A stretch of DNA of 33,376 nucleotides from an uncultured Pseudomonadota bacterium (GTDB lineage: Bacteria; Pseudomonadota; Alphaproteobacteria; Rs-D84): NCBI GenBank assembly GCA_902787305.1, contig CADAFS010000011.1:1-33376 (forward strand). Reading direction: 5' to 3'. The position numbers and the translations under genes were made by a program. The notes beneath the pieces are model-generated. The model had not been told where the DNA came from. It searched no databases and was given only the letters and a program-made list of their open reading frames with translations. The stretch's first letter is position 1. Each line of letters starts with the position of its first letter. Shown piece after piece: positions 13,718 to 23,792 of the stretch.

Positions 13718-16131
13718 TACCTGAATTTTTCAAATATTTTGCCGGCAATGGATTTTCAAACACCATAACACTAACAATTATGGCGGTTGCAGTTATATTC
13801 GTTTTTATTGTTTTACTGATGTATGTTCCAACGATTGTAAAACACGTGTTTCCAAAGTTTGGTTATAAACATTATGCAGAATATATACCATTTAACACGG
13901 TTTATACCGATAATTCTATTGAACTAAGTGATGGTTGTTTGATTCGTGTTTATTCGATTGCCGGTGTCCAAACCAGTATGCAAACCGATGAACAGCGTGA
14001 AAAGTTCCTTGACCTGCGCGCGCAATTATTCAACCAAATTCACGACCCAAATGTTATCTTGCGGTTTTTCACCACACGTGATGCGGTTGCGGAAAATACC
14101 GATTACGAATTCGATCAACCTGTATTACAAAAGATTTACGATAAATGGCATTCCCAAGGGTTAAAGATATTTTTGAACAACTATTATATTGTGTTATCGG
14201 TTCGTGGTGCGCATGCGCGCGACAAACTAAATCAATATGGAAATTATATTGAATCGATACTTGCGCCATATAAACCACAAATGTTGGAAAACAAATCACG
14301 CGACAATATGGCAAAGTTTTTCGGGCGTATCTTGTCACCAATTACAAAGCCCGCGCCGGCGGTGTGTGATGATAAAATCACTGAAAACGCGACTGTTGAT
14401 GATGTTGAATTTTTATCAAACGGAACTGTTAAATATATAAGTGGCAATTATGAATATTTTGCGGCGCTTATATCTTTCCGTGCGGCGCCTGATTATTTGG
14501 ATGAAGATTTTTTTGATTCGGTAAACACAATTCAAACAGAAATGATTTGTATGAACGCTTTCAAAGTTATGGGCGCATCGGATGTAGAGGCCGTAATGCG
14601 TCAACGTCGCAGTGTCGCAAACAAAGAAAATGATTCCACCGAAGAACAAATTTCAAACGCGGAATCGGTTATGGATGAAAATGTTTCCGGCAATCAAACA
14701 CTTGTGAATTATTATCCGTTGTTTATTGTTTTTGCAAAAAGTGAATCTGAATTAAAAGAACATGTTGATGAATTCAAAAAAATTTCTGCATCATTTGGCG
14801 TGTCACCAATCCAAGAAAGTTTTGCAACCAAGGTTTCGTGGTTTTCAATTATCCCTGGGTTTGATACATTTCCACGCACTTTCAAAATGTTATCGCGCGC
14901 CGCGGCAATCAGTGTTCCAATGTCGTCCGCCCCGCGCGGAATATCAAATTCCGATTGGGGTCCGGGGCCACTTGTTATATTTCCAACAGCTCAAGGAACA
15001 CCGTATCAATTCCAATTTCATGTATCGGATAAACCGGCGGCGGTGGGACACACACTTACCATCGGACCAACCGGCGGTGGTAAAACAACACTGTTTTCGT
15101 TCCTTATCGCGCAATCTATGCGGCATCCAAAATTAAAGGCGTTTTTCTTTGACCGGAACAAAGGTGCGGAAATCTTTACACTTGCGACCGGTGGAAAATA
15201 TATAACAATGCAGGGTAAGGAAAAAAATGAAACAAATTTCCTTGCACACTTGAACCCATTAAAAATGTCGGATACGGCGGCAAACCGCGGATTTTTGCGT
15301 CGTTGGCTTTCAATGATATCCGAACAATCCGACACACTTTCCGAAGATGAAATTGCCCGTGCGGTATCGGTGAATTTTGATTATTTGGTTGATAAAGATA
15401 GAATGTTGAAAAATTTATGGGAAAGTTGTTTTTCATCATCCGGCAAAATGCGCGCCGCGTTGAAAAAGTGGGTTGACCCATTACAATACGGCGACATATT
15501 TAATGAAGAAAGTGATACGTTGGACCTGCAATCGCGCCTGACCACTTTCGATTTTACCGAAATTTTGCAAGACCCCGTCCTTGCCCCCGCGGTTATTTCA
15601 TATATATTGCACCGAATAAATAATACAACTGTATCTGGTGGAAATCCGTCACTTATTATGATTGACGAAACCGCGCCAATGCTTGAAAACCAAATGTTCC
15701 GCGATAATTTTATTGCCGGCCTCCAAGAAGGACGCAAAAATCGCCAGGCGTATATGGTTGCGTTCCAACGCGCAAATGTTTTGGATAAACTGGGGATTGG
15801 CGATGTTGTCCGTGGCCAGGCGCAAACGATAATGTTCTTCCGTAATCCGGCGGCGGACGCGGCGGACTATGAACATTGGAATTTAAATCCACTTGAAATG
15901 GCGTTTATCCAGGGCAAGGCCTATCCGAACCTTAAACGCGCGGTGTTATTGTCGCGACCGGTAAATAATGAATCGGTAATTTTGAATACCGAACTTGGGG
16001 GATTGGGCAGTTTATTAAAATTATTTGAATCTGGTCGTTCGTCGGTGCTGCTCGCCGAAGAACTTTATCGCCAATTCGGTTCGGCGTTTGTTGCAGAATA
16101 CCTGCGAAAACAAGGTGCGGGCGATATTTAA
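13714..16131 (+). CDS. virB4: Type IV secretion ATPase VirB4
   Basis: The 805-residue product is a VirB4/TrbE-family ATPase that powers assembly and substrate transfer at the inner membrane. It starts with a clear membrane helix (about 18-42), followed by the family's N-terminal domain (AEYIPFNTVYTDNSIELSDG). The C-terminal ATPase domain has Walker A GPTGGGKTT (451-459) and Walker B SLIMIDE (about 646-652), then the glutamine-rich-like GLQEGRKNRQAYMVAFQ motif III region. It overlaps virB3 by 4 bases, and the next gene begins one base after its stop codon. The length is normal and I see no frameshift. The N-terminal membrane helix is not universal in VirB4 and may reflect a TrbE-like branch. 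Confidence 0.9.
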   Translation: MIPEFFKYFAGNGFSNTITLTIMAVAVIFVFIVLLMYVPTIVKHVFPKFGYKHYAEYIPFNTVYTDNSIELSDGCLIRVYSIAGVQTSMQTDEQREKFLDLRAQLFNQIHDPNVILRFFTTRDAVAENTDYEFDQPVLQKIYDKWHSQGLKIFLNNYYIVLSVRGAHARDKLNQYGNYIESILAPYKPQMLENKSRDNMAKFFGRILSPITKPAPAVCDDKITENATVDDVEFLSNGTVKYISGNYEYFAALISFRAAPDYLDEDFFDSVNTIQTEMICMNAFKVMGASDVEAVMRQRRSVANKENDSTEEQISNAESVMDENVSGNQTLVNYYPLFIVFAKSESELKEHVDEFKKISASFGVSPIQESFATKVSWFSIIPGFDTFPRTFKMLSRAAAISVPMSSAPRGISNSDWGPGPLVIFPTAQGTPYQFQFHVSDKPAAVGHTLTIGPTGGGKTTLFSFLIAQSMRHPKLKAFFFDRNKGAEIFTLATGGKYITMQGKEKNETNFLAHLNPLKMSDTAANRGFLRRWLSMISEQSDTLSEDEIARAVSVNFDYLVDKDRMLKNLWESCFSSSGKMRAALKKWVDPLQYGDIFNEESDTLDLQSRLTTFDFTEILQDPVLAPAVISYILHRINNTTVSGGNPSLIMIDETAPMLENQMFRDNFIAGLQEGRKNRQAYMVAFQRANVLDKLGIGDVVRGQAQTIMFFRNPAADAADYEHWNLNPLEMAFIQGKAYPNLKRAVLLSRPVNNESVILNTELGGLGSLLKLFESGRSSVLLAEELYRQFGSAFVAEYLRKQGAGDI

Positions 16132-16132
16132 T

Positions 16133-16765
16133 ATGTTGAAAAAAATTCTGTTTTTTATTTTATTGCCTTTTGCCGTATTGGCCGACGATTGTGTGCAATA
16201 TAAAAAAACACCATTTGTAAATATTAAAAATCCAGAATGGACCAAGACGGTTGAATTATCAGATGACCCGATGGATGAATATAACGGAAAATATTTTTCT
16301 TTTAAACTGCATGGAATCACGGAAACAAGTTTTATGGAAAAATATAATATAGATTTTAATGTTATTCCCGAACGCGATGGATATTGTGTAATTGTCAATG
16401 GTGTTGATGCGACGGTTGGTTACGAAAATTTTTTGGTTAAAATTGACCGGTCACATAAAAAAGATTCTTGTTCGTATAACGCGGTTTTGAAACACGAAGA
16501 AAAACACATCGATGCGTATTTATCAATTTTAAGAGATTTAGCCCCCGATATAAAAAATTCTATTTTTAATGCGATGAATTCAGTAATGCCAATATACGCG
16601 CCGGATATGGAAAGCATAGATTTATTACTTGACGATATGTATAAAAAACTTGAAAAACATCCAGAGATAGTTTTGCTTCATCAAAAAATAAACGCCGCCC
16701 AAGAAATTCGTAATAAACGCATCGACCAAGACGAAGATAATTACGAATTGAAAATGTGCGATTAG
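16133..16765 (+). CDS. Secreted protein with HEEKH zincin-like motif
   Basis: The 210-residue product begins one base after virB4 at the ATG 16133-16135. A longer in-frame start would lie inside virB4. The N-terminus is a signal peptide (MLKKILFFILLPFAVLA, cut before DDC). The rest is acidic and includes the motif VLKHEEKHIDAY, with H121-E122-x-x-H125 in the HExxH pattern of zinc metalloproteases. The layout is compatible with secreted DUF922-type or other small periplasmic zincins. I see no strongly conserved third ligand I can name. Co-transcription with virB3-virB4 suggests a role at the secretion channel, for example local peptidoglycan or protein processing, but this is inference. Its stop codon is the first base triplet of an adjacent repeat. 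Confidence 0.7.
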   Translation: MLKKILFFILLPFAVLADDCVQYKKTPFVNIKNPEWTKTVELSDDPMDEYNGKYFSFKLHGITETSFMEKYNIDFNVIPERDGYCVIVNGVDATVGYENFLVKIDRSHKKDSCSYNAVLKHEEKHIDAYLSILRDLAPDIKNSIFNAMNSVMPIYAPDMESIDLLLDDMYKKLEKHPEIVLLHQKINAAQEIRNKRIDQDEDNYELKMCD

Positions 16766-17042
16766 TGTTAGTCCGTCATGACCGCGGCGCGGCGTGCCGC
16801 GACGGGTGTAAGTGGTTAGTGCCGTCATACCGCGGCATCGGGTCCCACAAAAAATGCGTAACGTTTTTTGTGGGTGATTTAACGCGGTATCTCCTAAGTG
16901 TTGCAGAGAGCAAAGTTCCCCTCTGGCTAGAGGGGAGGCCGAAGGCCGGGGTGTCGCCCACTGACCACTAGCCACTAACACCAAGCAAGTGCGAAGCACT
17001 TGCGCAGTCTCGGCGTAGCGATAGCGAAGACGGATTACACTA
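16764..17042. repeat. Nested palindromic repeat region between convergent genes
   Basis: This gene-free stretch is built almost entirely of inverted repeats. It begins with a 40-bp core (16767-16806) matching 5654-5693 inverted at 39 of 40 positions. Then come ATACCGCG...CGCGGTAT arms around a CCCACAAAAAA...TTTTTTGTGGG hairpin, CCCCTCT-GGCT-AGAGGGG, GGCC-GAA-GGCC, and GCAAGTGC-GAA-GCACTTGC. TAGTGTTAGT-type ends sit at the left edge and CACTGACCACTAGCCAC near 16959. Both flanking genes end in its outer bases. It may also terminate transcription from both sides. Confidence 0.7.
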
Positions 17043-18645
17043 GGAGTTCAAACTTCTCTCTCATACGTGAAAGTTCATCGTCTATACGGCGGATTTCTTC
17101 GCTTACATCACTTTCACCCGAAAGCCCGCGCACCGTCAAATCGCGTTTTTGTTTTTCCAAACTTTCGATATATTTTTGTAATTTTAATGACACCAAATAC
17201 TTTTCCGCCGCATCGAACGACAGCCCCGCGTCCGCAACATTTTCGGAAAAATCAAGATTAAATTTACTAATAAAATCGCCATATCTTTCGGCAAGTGTTG
17301 GATATTTATCTATAATTGAAATAATTGTGTTTTTAACAATTGTATCAATTTCTGGAACTTCTATACGCACGGTTTCCGCCGTTTTTTTCCATTTATGCCA
17401 ATTATTAAATTTGCGTGATTCATATTCGTGTTCATATTCCGCACGCAACATTTTGTCGGTTATTTTTTGTAACTCATTTTTCAAAAACTTTTCCGCCTGT
17501 GTTCGTCCCGCCGGCGTATTTGTTAAAAAGTTTTTATTTGCAATGTTCCATAAAAAATCAACAAGTGGAATCGCGGAATCAATAATTTTTTTCATATCAT
17601 CCGTGTTCCCATTGCGTAAAATTTCATCCGGGTCTTTGCCACCGGTCACAAATGCAAACCGTACATCAGAATTATCGCGCAAAAAAGGCATAATTATTCC
17701 GCATGCGCGTGCGGCGGCTTTTTGCCCTGCCCCGTCGCCATCAAAACAAAAAATTATATTTCTGTTCGCCTTGCATAAAATCGCAATATGGTCTTCGGTA
17801 AGTGCGGTCCCCAGTGGCGCAACCGTTTCACCAAAACCATGACATTGCATTTGAATCGCGTCGATTTGACCCTCTACAATAATTGCGCGGTTTGCGCGAT
17901 GAATTGCTTCGCGTGCAAAATTAAATCCGAACAGTGTTTGTCGTTTGTGAAACATTTCTGTATCGGTTGTGTTGATATACTTTGGTTCCGACCTGTCCAA
18001 TGACCGCCCCGAAAAAGCAACAATTTGTCCACGCGCGTTAAAAATTGGAAACATCAATTTATCACGGAAAAAATCATACATACCATATTCGCCGCGTCGC
18101 GCAAGGCCGGTCGCAATAAGTTTATCTTGTTTTACATTTACAAATTTATTTGAAATGGCATTATTTTTCGGCGCATAACCAATACCATATTTTTTTATCA
18201 TTTCATCACTAAACCCGCGGCCGCGAATATACGAAAGCGCATGCGCACCATCGGGCGTAAAAAGTTTTTCCGCATACATTTTCGCCGCCGCCGTCGTGAT
18301 TGAAATATATGATTCTTCCGCGTCAATTTGTTGTTGTGATTTTGGTTTATAATCCGGCAACTTTAATCCCGCCATATCGGCAAGTTCCGTAATCGCCGCA
18401 CGGAAATCGATATGTTCGGTTTCCATTGTGAACGAAATAATATCGCCATGTTTTCCACAACCAAAACAGTGGAAAAAACCCTTGTCTTCATTGACGGAAA
18501 AAGACGGTGTTTTTTCATTATGAAACGGACAACAACCCCAATAATTTTGACCTTTTTTTTTCAAAGGCACACGCCGCGACACAACATCGACAATTGAAAG
18601 TCGTTCGCGCAATTGGTCGGTAAAATTATTGTCGTATTTTGCCAT
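17035..18645 (-). CDS. dnaG: DNA primase DnaG
   Basis: DnaG makes RNA primers at the replication fork. The 536-residue product shows the N-terminal CHCC zinc motif (C39, H42, C60, C63 around CCPFHNEKTPSF and HCFGCGKHGD). The RNA-polymerase domain follows, with the GRGFSDEMI and FRDKLMFPIFN segments and FSGRSLD. The Toprim metal motifs are IIVEGQIDAI and FCFDGDGAG. The C-terminal helicase-interaction region is short compared with the usual ~600 residues. The start overlaps the topA stop (TAATG). It is the last gene of the mreC-mreD-mrdA-rodA-topA-dnaG run, and its stop is the first triplet of the repeat region. Confidence 0.95.
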   Translation of the reverse strand: MAKYDNNFTDQLRERLSIVDVVSRRVPLKKKGQNYWGCCPFHNEKTPSFSVNEDKGFFHCFGCGKHGDIISFTMETEHIDFRAAITELADMAGLKLPDYKPKSQQQIDAEESYISITTAAAKMYAEKLFTPDGAHALSYIRGRGFSDEMIKKYGIGYAPKNNAISNKFVNVKQDKLIATGLARRGEYGMYDFFRDKLMFPIFNARGQIVAFSGRSLDRSEPKYINTTDTEMFHKRQTLFGFNFAREAIHRANRAIIVEGQIDAIQMQCHGFGETVAPLGTALTEDHIAILCKANRNIIFCFDGDGAGQKAAARACGIIMPFLRDNSDVRFAFVTGGKDPDEILRNGNTDDMKKIIDSAIPLVDFLWNIANKNFLTNTPAGRTQAEKFLKNELQKITDKMLRAEYEHEYESRKFNNWHKWKKTAETVRIEVPEIDTIVKNTIISIIDKYPTLAERYGDFISKFNLDFSENVADAGLSFDAAEKYLVSLKLQKYIESLEKQKRDLTVRGLSGESDVSEEIRRIDDELSRMREKFELLV

Positions 18646-20879
18646 TATTTTTTGCGAAACCTTTTTGTTGGTTTTTTATTATTTATCAAATCAATTGCGG
18701 TTTCTAAATCAGGCCTATCTTTGACACTAACATTTACCTTGTTGCTTGAAATATATGCGCCATAACGCCCGGTCGGATAGAAATAAATCATTTTATCCGT
18801 TGCGGGATTTTTCCCAATTTCGATTGGTTCCGCCTTTTGCTTTCCGCCCGCCAATAATTCTTTTGCAATTTCAAGTGTGATTGTATCAGATGTATATTTT
18901 TTTGCCGCCGCATTTTTATTACCGTCCGTCACATACGGCCCAAACCGCCCGATACGGAAAGAAATTCCATCACCCAAATCTTTTGGTTCTGTTTTTGTTT
19001 GCGTTTTTTCCGTCGTATCATTCGATGTCATGCGTGCGGTATAACCGCAATTTGGGTAATTTTCGCAACCAATAAACGGCCCAAACTTGGAAAGTTTTAT
19101 CCCGAGTTTACCGCCACATTTTGGACATTTGTTATCACCATCGGCAAACATATGTTTCGTCATAAATTTATTTATTTCATCGATAATATCGGTTGTTTTA
19201 ACATCGCGCGCGCCGGAAATCATCTGTTTTGTGTCGCCCCAAAATTCATTTAGCGCAACCAATTTATCCATATTTCCATTTGACACATCGTCCAGTGTAT
19301 CTTCGGTTTTTGCGGTAAAATTCACATCGACCAAATCGGAAAAATACTTTGCCAAATACGCCGCAATCACCCAACCGCCGGATGTCGGATGAAACCGCCG
19401 TTGCTTATCTTGTTCAACATAATTGCGGTCAACAATCGTTGACATAATCGTTGCATAGGTTGACGGCCGGCCGATACCAAGTTCTTCTAATTTTTTAACA
19501 AGTGATGCTTCGGTATATCGTGCGGGGGGTTGTGTGAAATGTTGTTCCGGTTTTATTTCGGAAATTTTAATTTTATCACCAACGGTCATAGCCGGTAATT
19601 TTTCATTTTCTTCGTCATCAGTATCATCTTTATCTTCGACATAGACCGCCATAAAACCATCGAAAGTCCGCGTTGTTCCAACGGTATGAAAAGTCGCAAT
19701 TTTGTCATCGGTTAAAATATCAACCGCAACAGAATCGAATTCCGCGTTGGTCATTTGACACGCAATTGTGCGCTTCCAAATCAATTCATAAAGTTTCTTT
19801 TCATCGCCGTCCAATTCATGCGCCGCACTGTCAAAGTGTGTTGGACGAATTGCTTCGTGTGCTTCTTGGGCGTTCTTTGATTTTGTCACATAAACATTTG
19901 GTGACGCGGGTAAAAATTTATCACCATAATTTTTCGCAATAAAGTTTCGAATTTCACCAACCGCTTCGGCCGACAAATTTGTCGCATCGGTTCGCATATA
20001 TGTAATAAACCCATTTTCATAAAGTTTCTGTGCCACCGACATTGTGCGTTTTGATGAAAAATAAAGTTTGCGCGCGGCTTCCTGTTGTAATGTACTTGTG
20101 GTGAATGGTGCATACGGTTTGTGTGATACTTTTTTCTTGTCTATACGGCTAATTCCGGCGTATAGCGGCGTTTTTAGTTTTGATAAAACCCCGTCCACAT
20201 CAGATGAATTTTTAAGTGTCATCTTTTCAATTTTTTCACCGTTAAAATACGAAAGTCCCGCATTAAAAGATTTTTTGTTAAATTCACATTTTGCGCCGAC
20301 CGACCAATATTCCGTTGGCACAAAATCTTCGATTTCGCGTTCACGGTCCACAACCAATTTAACCGCAACAGACTGTACACGTCCCGCGGATTTGCCAAGG
20401 TTGCGTCGCCAAAGCAATGGCGATATTTCAAACCCAACAAGGTAATCGAGCGCACGCCGCACAAGGTAAGCATCAACCAAATTTGAATCAATTTCGCGTG
20501 GATTTTTAATTGCGTCCATCACAGCGTTTTTCGTAATTTCATGAAATGCGACACGATACACCGGCGTTTTACCAAGTAATTTTTTTGAATTTAATATGTC
20601 CAAAATATGCCACGCAATGGCCTCACCTTCGCGGTCAGCATCGGACGCCAGGTAAACCGCATCGGCCTTTTTAACCTCGTCCGTGATAAGTTTGATTTGT
20701 TTTTCTTTGCCCGGCATAATTTGCCAACGCATCGCAAAATCGTGTTCGGTATCAACACTGCCATTTTCAGGCACCAAATCGCGCACATGCCCAACGGACG
20801 CAATCACACGCCACCCGCGCCCAAGGTATTTTTCAATTGTTTTTGCCTTTGATGGTGATTCAACAATAAGTAAGTTCAT
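18645..20879 (-). CDS. topA: DNA topoisomerase I
   Basis: Type IA topoisomerase that relaxes negative supercoils. The 744-residue product starts with Toprim motif LLIVESPSKAKTIEKYLG and has LASDADREGEAIAW. The SAGRVQSVAVKL helix and the active-site Tyr in FITYMRTDATNLS follow. One four-Cys zinc ribbon is seen (CPKC...CENYPNC), then two C-terminal repeat units (GRFGPYVTDG and GRYGAYISS) and a basic tail. It is shorter than the ~865 residues of E. coli TopA, with fewer C-terminal repeats. It begins 1 base after the rodA stop and overlaps dnaG by one base, so it is part of the same operon as the cell-shape genes. Confidence 0.96.
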   Translation of the reverse strand: MNLLIVESPSKAKTIEKYLGRGWRVIASVGHVRDLVPENGSVDTEHDFAMRWQIMPGKEKQIKLITDEVKKADAVYLASDADREGEAIAWHILDILNSKKLLGKTPVYRVAFHEITKNAVMDAIKNPREIDSNLVDAYLVRRALDYLVGFEISPLLWRRNLGKSAGRVQSVAVKLVVDREREIEDFVPTEYWSVGAKCEFNKKSFNAGLSYFNGEKIEKMTLKNSSDVDGVLSKLKTPLYAGISRIDKKKVSHKPYAPFTTSTLQQEAARKLYFSSKRTMSVAQKLYENGFITYMRTDATNLSAEAVGEIRNFIAKNYGDKFLPASPNVYVTKSKNAQEAHEAIRPTHFDSAAHELDGDEKKLYELIWKRTIACQMTNAEFDSVAVDILTDDKIATFHTVGTTRTFDGFMAVYVEDKDDTDDEENEKLPAMTVGDKIKISEIKPEQHFTQPPARYTEASLVKKLEELGIGRPSTYATIMSTIVDRNYVEQDKQRRFHPTSGGWVIAAYLAKYFSDLVDVNFTAKTEDTLDDVSNGNMDKLVALNEFWGDTKQMISGARDVKTTDIIDEINKFMTKHMFADGDNKCPKCGGKLGIKLSKFGPFIGCENYPNCGYTARMTSNDTTEKTQTKTEPKDLGDGISFRIGRFGPYVTDGNKNAAAKKYTSDTITLEIAKELLAGGKQKAEPIEIGKNPATDKMIYFYPTGRYGAYISSNKVNVSVKDRPDLETAIDLINNKKPTKRFRKK

Positions 20880-20880
20880 A

Positions 20881-22026
20881 TCAGTTCCCTTTTGCAGATA
20901 ATTGTTGGTCTTTGTGTATGTGTGCGTTTTCGCATAATCCGAACCCGAACATCAGTGATAATAAACTGCTGCCGCCGAATGACATCAGGGGCAACGGCAC
21001 ACCAACGGTCGGCATGAGTCCCAAAACCATGGATATATTTATAAAGTAATAAATGAAAAAGTTCAACATAAAACCAAAACACACCAGTTGCCCAAACCGA
21101 TTTCGGCATGTTTTTGCGGCCCAAAACAATATGATAATGATAAAAGTATAAATCATAATTATCGTCATCGCGCCCAAGAAACCAAACTCTTCGCCAAGCA
21201 TTGTGAATATAAAATCGGTCTGTTTTTCAGGCAGGAAAGACTGTTGCGATTGCGAACCTTTCATATACCCTTTGCCAATAATACCGCCACTGCCGAATGC
21301 GATTTTTGCCTGGGTTATTTGATAACCCGCGCCTTGGACATCATGGTCAGGATTCAAAAATGTTATAATTCTTTCGCGTTGATATTGGTGCAGTCCCCCA
21401 AACCAAACAACCGGTGTTGACATTACCGCCAAAATTATACCAATAATAAACCACTTTTTGTTTGCGCCGACAATATAAAACATACCAATCGTAATCATTG
21501 CAATGGAAAGCGCGGTCCCAAGGTCCGGTTGCATTACAATCAATCCAAACGGAAACAGCATAAGCAAAAACGGTACAATATAATTTTTAATCTGATTCAA
21601 TTCCACCGAATTCATCCACGCAAAATATCGCGCCAACACCAACACCAGCGCCATTTTGAACGGTTCTGATGGTTGAATATGCATAAACCCAAGGTTTAAC
21701 CATCGTTGCGCGCCCATACCGGTATGCCCAACAAAAGTGACCAATATAATAAGTATTGCCGCAACCGCATAAATTCCATACGCGGATTTTATCCAAAGTT
21801 TTATGTTTGTGAACGCCGCAAAGAAAAAAAGCCCAAACCCAAGAATCATTTTCATCAATTGCGAAAGCGCAAACGGTTTCCACGCCCCGCCACCCGCGGA
21901 ATAAAGAATAAGTTCGGAAAACACCAAAACCAAACACATCGGAACAAACATCGCCCACGAAAAACGCCCAAGTTTTTCTGAAAAACTCATCATATTTGCA
22001 TTTGAAACGCGTGTTTGTCTGCTCAT
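20881..22026 (-). CDS. rodA: Peptidoglycan glycosyltransferase RodA (SEDS family)
   Basis: RodA polymerises glycan strands for sidewall growth together with PBP2. The 381-residue product is polytopic and carries SEDS signatures: MGAQRWLNLGF, the HIQPSEPFKMALVL motif, MQPDLGTALS, and the GEEFGFLGAM region. A TVGVPLPLMSFGGSSLL motif lies near the C-terminus. I use the ATG at 22024-22026, which overlaps the mrdA stop by ATGA. An upstream in-frame ATG 27 codons earlier lies within mrdA and adds a non-conserved basic stretch, so I reject it. The gene ends one base before topA. Confidence 0.94.
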   Translation of the reverse strand: MSRQTRVSNANMMSFSEKLGRFSWAMFVPMCLVLVFSELILYSAGGGAWKPFALSQLMKMILGFGLFFFAAFTNIKLWIKSAYGIYAVAAILIILVTFVGHTGMGAQRWLNLGFMHIQPSEPFKMALVLVLARYFAWMNSVELNQIKNYIVPFLLMLFPFGLIVMQPDLGTALSIAMITIGMFYIVGANKKWFIIGIILAVMSTPVVWFGGLHQYQRERIITFLNPDHDVQGAGYQITQAKIAFGSGGIIGKGYMKGSQSQQSFLPEKQTDFIFTMLGEEFGFLGAMTIIMIYTFIIIILFWAAKTCRNRFGQLVCFGFMLNFFIYYFINISMVLGLMPTVGVPLPLMSFGGSSLLSLMFGFGLCENAHIHKDQQLSAKGN

Positions 22027-23792
22027 TTTTTCAACAATTCCTTCATTACACTTGCGACGCTGCGTGCGGCGGAACCACTGGACCCGGAATGTTCGGTTAT
22101 CACGCATACGGCGTATTTTGGGTTGTTTATTGGTGCGTACCCAACAAAAAGCCCATGATTACGCATATGCCATTCAAGTTGTTCGTTTGTTAAAACCCCC
22201 GACGCGCGTTCGGCCTTGGAAATACTGCGTACCTGGGATGTTCCGGTTTTTCCGCCCATCTTGGCGCCGTCAACATTTATCGCACTGCCCGCCGCCGTGC
22301 CACCCGGCTTTAACACTTCTTCAAGTCCGTTTAGAACATAATCAAGACTTTTCTTTTGCAATCCTAAATTTTCAAATTTTGGTTTTTTGTTTGATTTTAT
22401 AAACCGTGGAATAACGCGCTTGTTTGATGCAACGCGCGCCATCATAACCGCCAATTGCATACAGTTTACCAGTGTGAATCCTTGGCCAATGCCTGAAATT
22501 ACCGTGTCACCATGCACCCAATTTACACCCTTGTTTGTTTCCTTCCATTTTCTATCGGGAATAATTCCGGTCATTTGTTTAGAAATGATATCTTCAATAT
22601 ATTTCTCGGTCATACCCAATCGCACGGCCATATGCTTTATCGCGTCAATTCCGATACGCAACGCCATTTGATAGAAATAAATATCGCACGAATGTTTAAG
22701 TGCACCAACAACATTGACGTGTCCGTGTCCCCGATGTTCCCAGCAATGATAACGCCGGTCGCCATAATCCCAATATCCCGGACAAAAAACGGTTTCGTTC
22801 GGTGTTATCGCACCTGATTCCAAACCGGCAAGTGCAACAACAATTTTAAATGTTGACCCCGGGGGATAAAGTCCTTCGAATACTTTGTTCATAAATGGTT
22901 TTGCAAAATTATTACGCAACCCCGCAATATATTCTTCGGCGTCATCACCTGAAAAGTTATTCGGGTCAAAACTTGGGGTGGATGCCAATGCCAATATATC
23001 ACCGGTTTCAATATCCAACGCAACCCCACACCCCGATTTATAAAGCGTAAGCGAATCATACATTGCGCGTTGTGCGGATATATCAATTGTTGTCTGAATA
23101 TTTTGACCGGGTATCGGTTGTTCAAATTTTGTTTTATCTTCGCCGGTAATGCGTCCGACCGCATTGGTTATCATCACCGTTTTTCCAGGAATCCCCGCAA
23201 GGCTTTCATTGAAAACTTTTTCTAACCCCGTGATACCGTGTGTATAAAACGGTGTATTTGCAACGGCCTTTTCTGGTGCGCCAACATATCCAAAAATCTG
23301 TGCGCCGGCCGGTCCCAATTCATAGTGTCGCGCAAAACCGTCTTGGATGTGCAATCCAACAAGATTTTTTGCCTGAATCCCGGCAAGAACATTCCAATCT
23401 GTATTTTCACTTATCAACACGGGTTGAAATTTTGGTTGTTTTTTTATATGTTTCCAAATGTTTTTTACACGTTTTTCTGGTAAATTTAATTCGCGCGCAA
23501 CGGTATTTACCAAACCTTCTAAATCATCGGTTTCTTCGGGAATAACATATAACCTGTAAATCGGCGCGTCGTATGATATTGGTGCGCCACTTCGCGATAA
23601 AATTTTTCCACGCTGCGGCATATTTATTTGAATACGGAAAGAATTATTTTCACTTTTTTGTTTATAATTTTTATAGTTAAAAACCTGCATCTGCAACATT
23701 CGCAAAATCAGCACAGATGTAAGAATCGCACCACCTGTTAAAAACAATGCGCTTCGCCGGTCAAATTGTTTTGATATTTCACTGTCAATCAT
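22023..23792 (-). CDS. mrdA: Penicillin-binding protein 2 (transpeptidase)
   Basis: PBP2 is the monofunctional transpeptidase of the elongasome. The 589-residue product has a short cytoplasmic tail and a membrane helix (about 16-33), then the PBP dimerisation domain (QIQMPQRGKILSRSG-like segment, residues ~52-66). The catalytic domain shows active Ser 313 in STFK, the KTG box in GKTGTSQV, and GYAPINNPKYAV near the C-terminus. The length is normal for the family. It overlaps mreD upstream by 8 bp and rodA downstream by 4 bp, the classic mreCD-mrdA-rodA order. Confidence 0.95.
   Translation of the reverse strand: MIDSEISKQFDRRSALFLTGGAILTSVLILRMLQMQVFNYKNYKQKSENNSFRIQINMPQRGKILSRSGAPISYDAPIYRLYVIPEETDDLEGLVNTVARELNLPEKRVKNIWKHIKKQPKFQPVLISENTDWNVLAGIQAKNLVGLHIQDGFARHYELGPAGAQIFGYVGAPEKAVANTPFYTHGITGLEKVFNESLAGIPGKTVMITNAVGRITGEDKTKFEQPIPGQNIQTTIDISAQRAMYDSLTLYKSGCGVALDIETGDILALASTPSFDPNNFSGDDAEEYIAGLRNNFAKPFMNKVFEGLYPPGSTFKIVVALAGLESGAITPNETVFCPGYWDYGDRRYHCWEHRGHGHVNVVGALKHSCDIYFYQMALRIGIDAIKHMAVRLGMTEKYIEDIISKQMTGIIPDRKWKETNKGVNWVHGDTVISGIGQGFTLVNCMQLAVMMARVASNKRVIPRFIKSNKKPKFENLGLQKKSLDYVLNGLEEVLKPGGTAAGSAINVDGAKMGGKTGTSQVRSISKAERASGVLTNEQLEWHMRNHGLFVGYAPINNPKYAVCVITEHSGSSGSAARSVASVMKELLKK

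Noticed and set aside
13415..16765. Complete conjugation or secretion locus
   Set aside because: Only virB3, virB4 and one extra gene are present; no relaxase, coupling protein or other vir genes occur in the window.
16764..17042. CRISPR array
   Set aside because: The repeats here are palindromes of different sequence and are not regularly spaced direct repeats; no cas gene is present.
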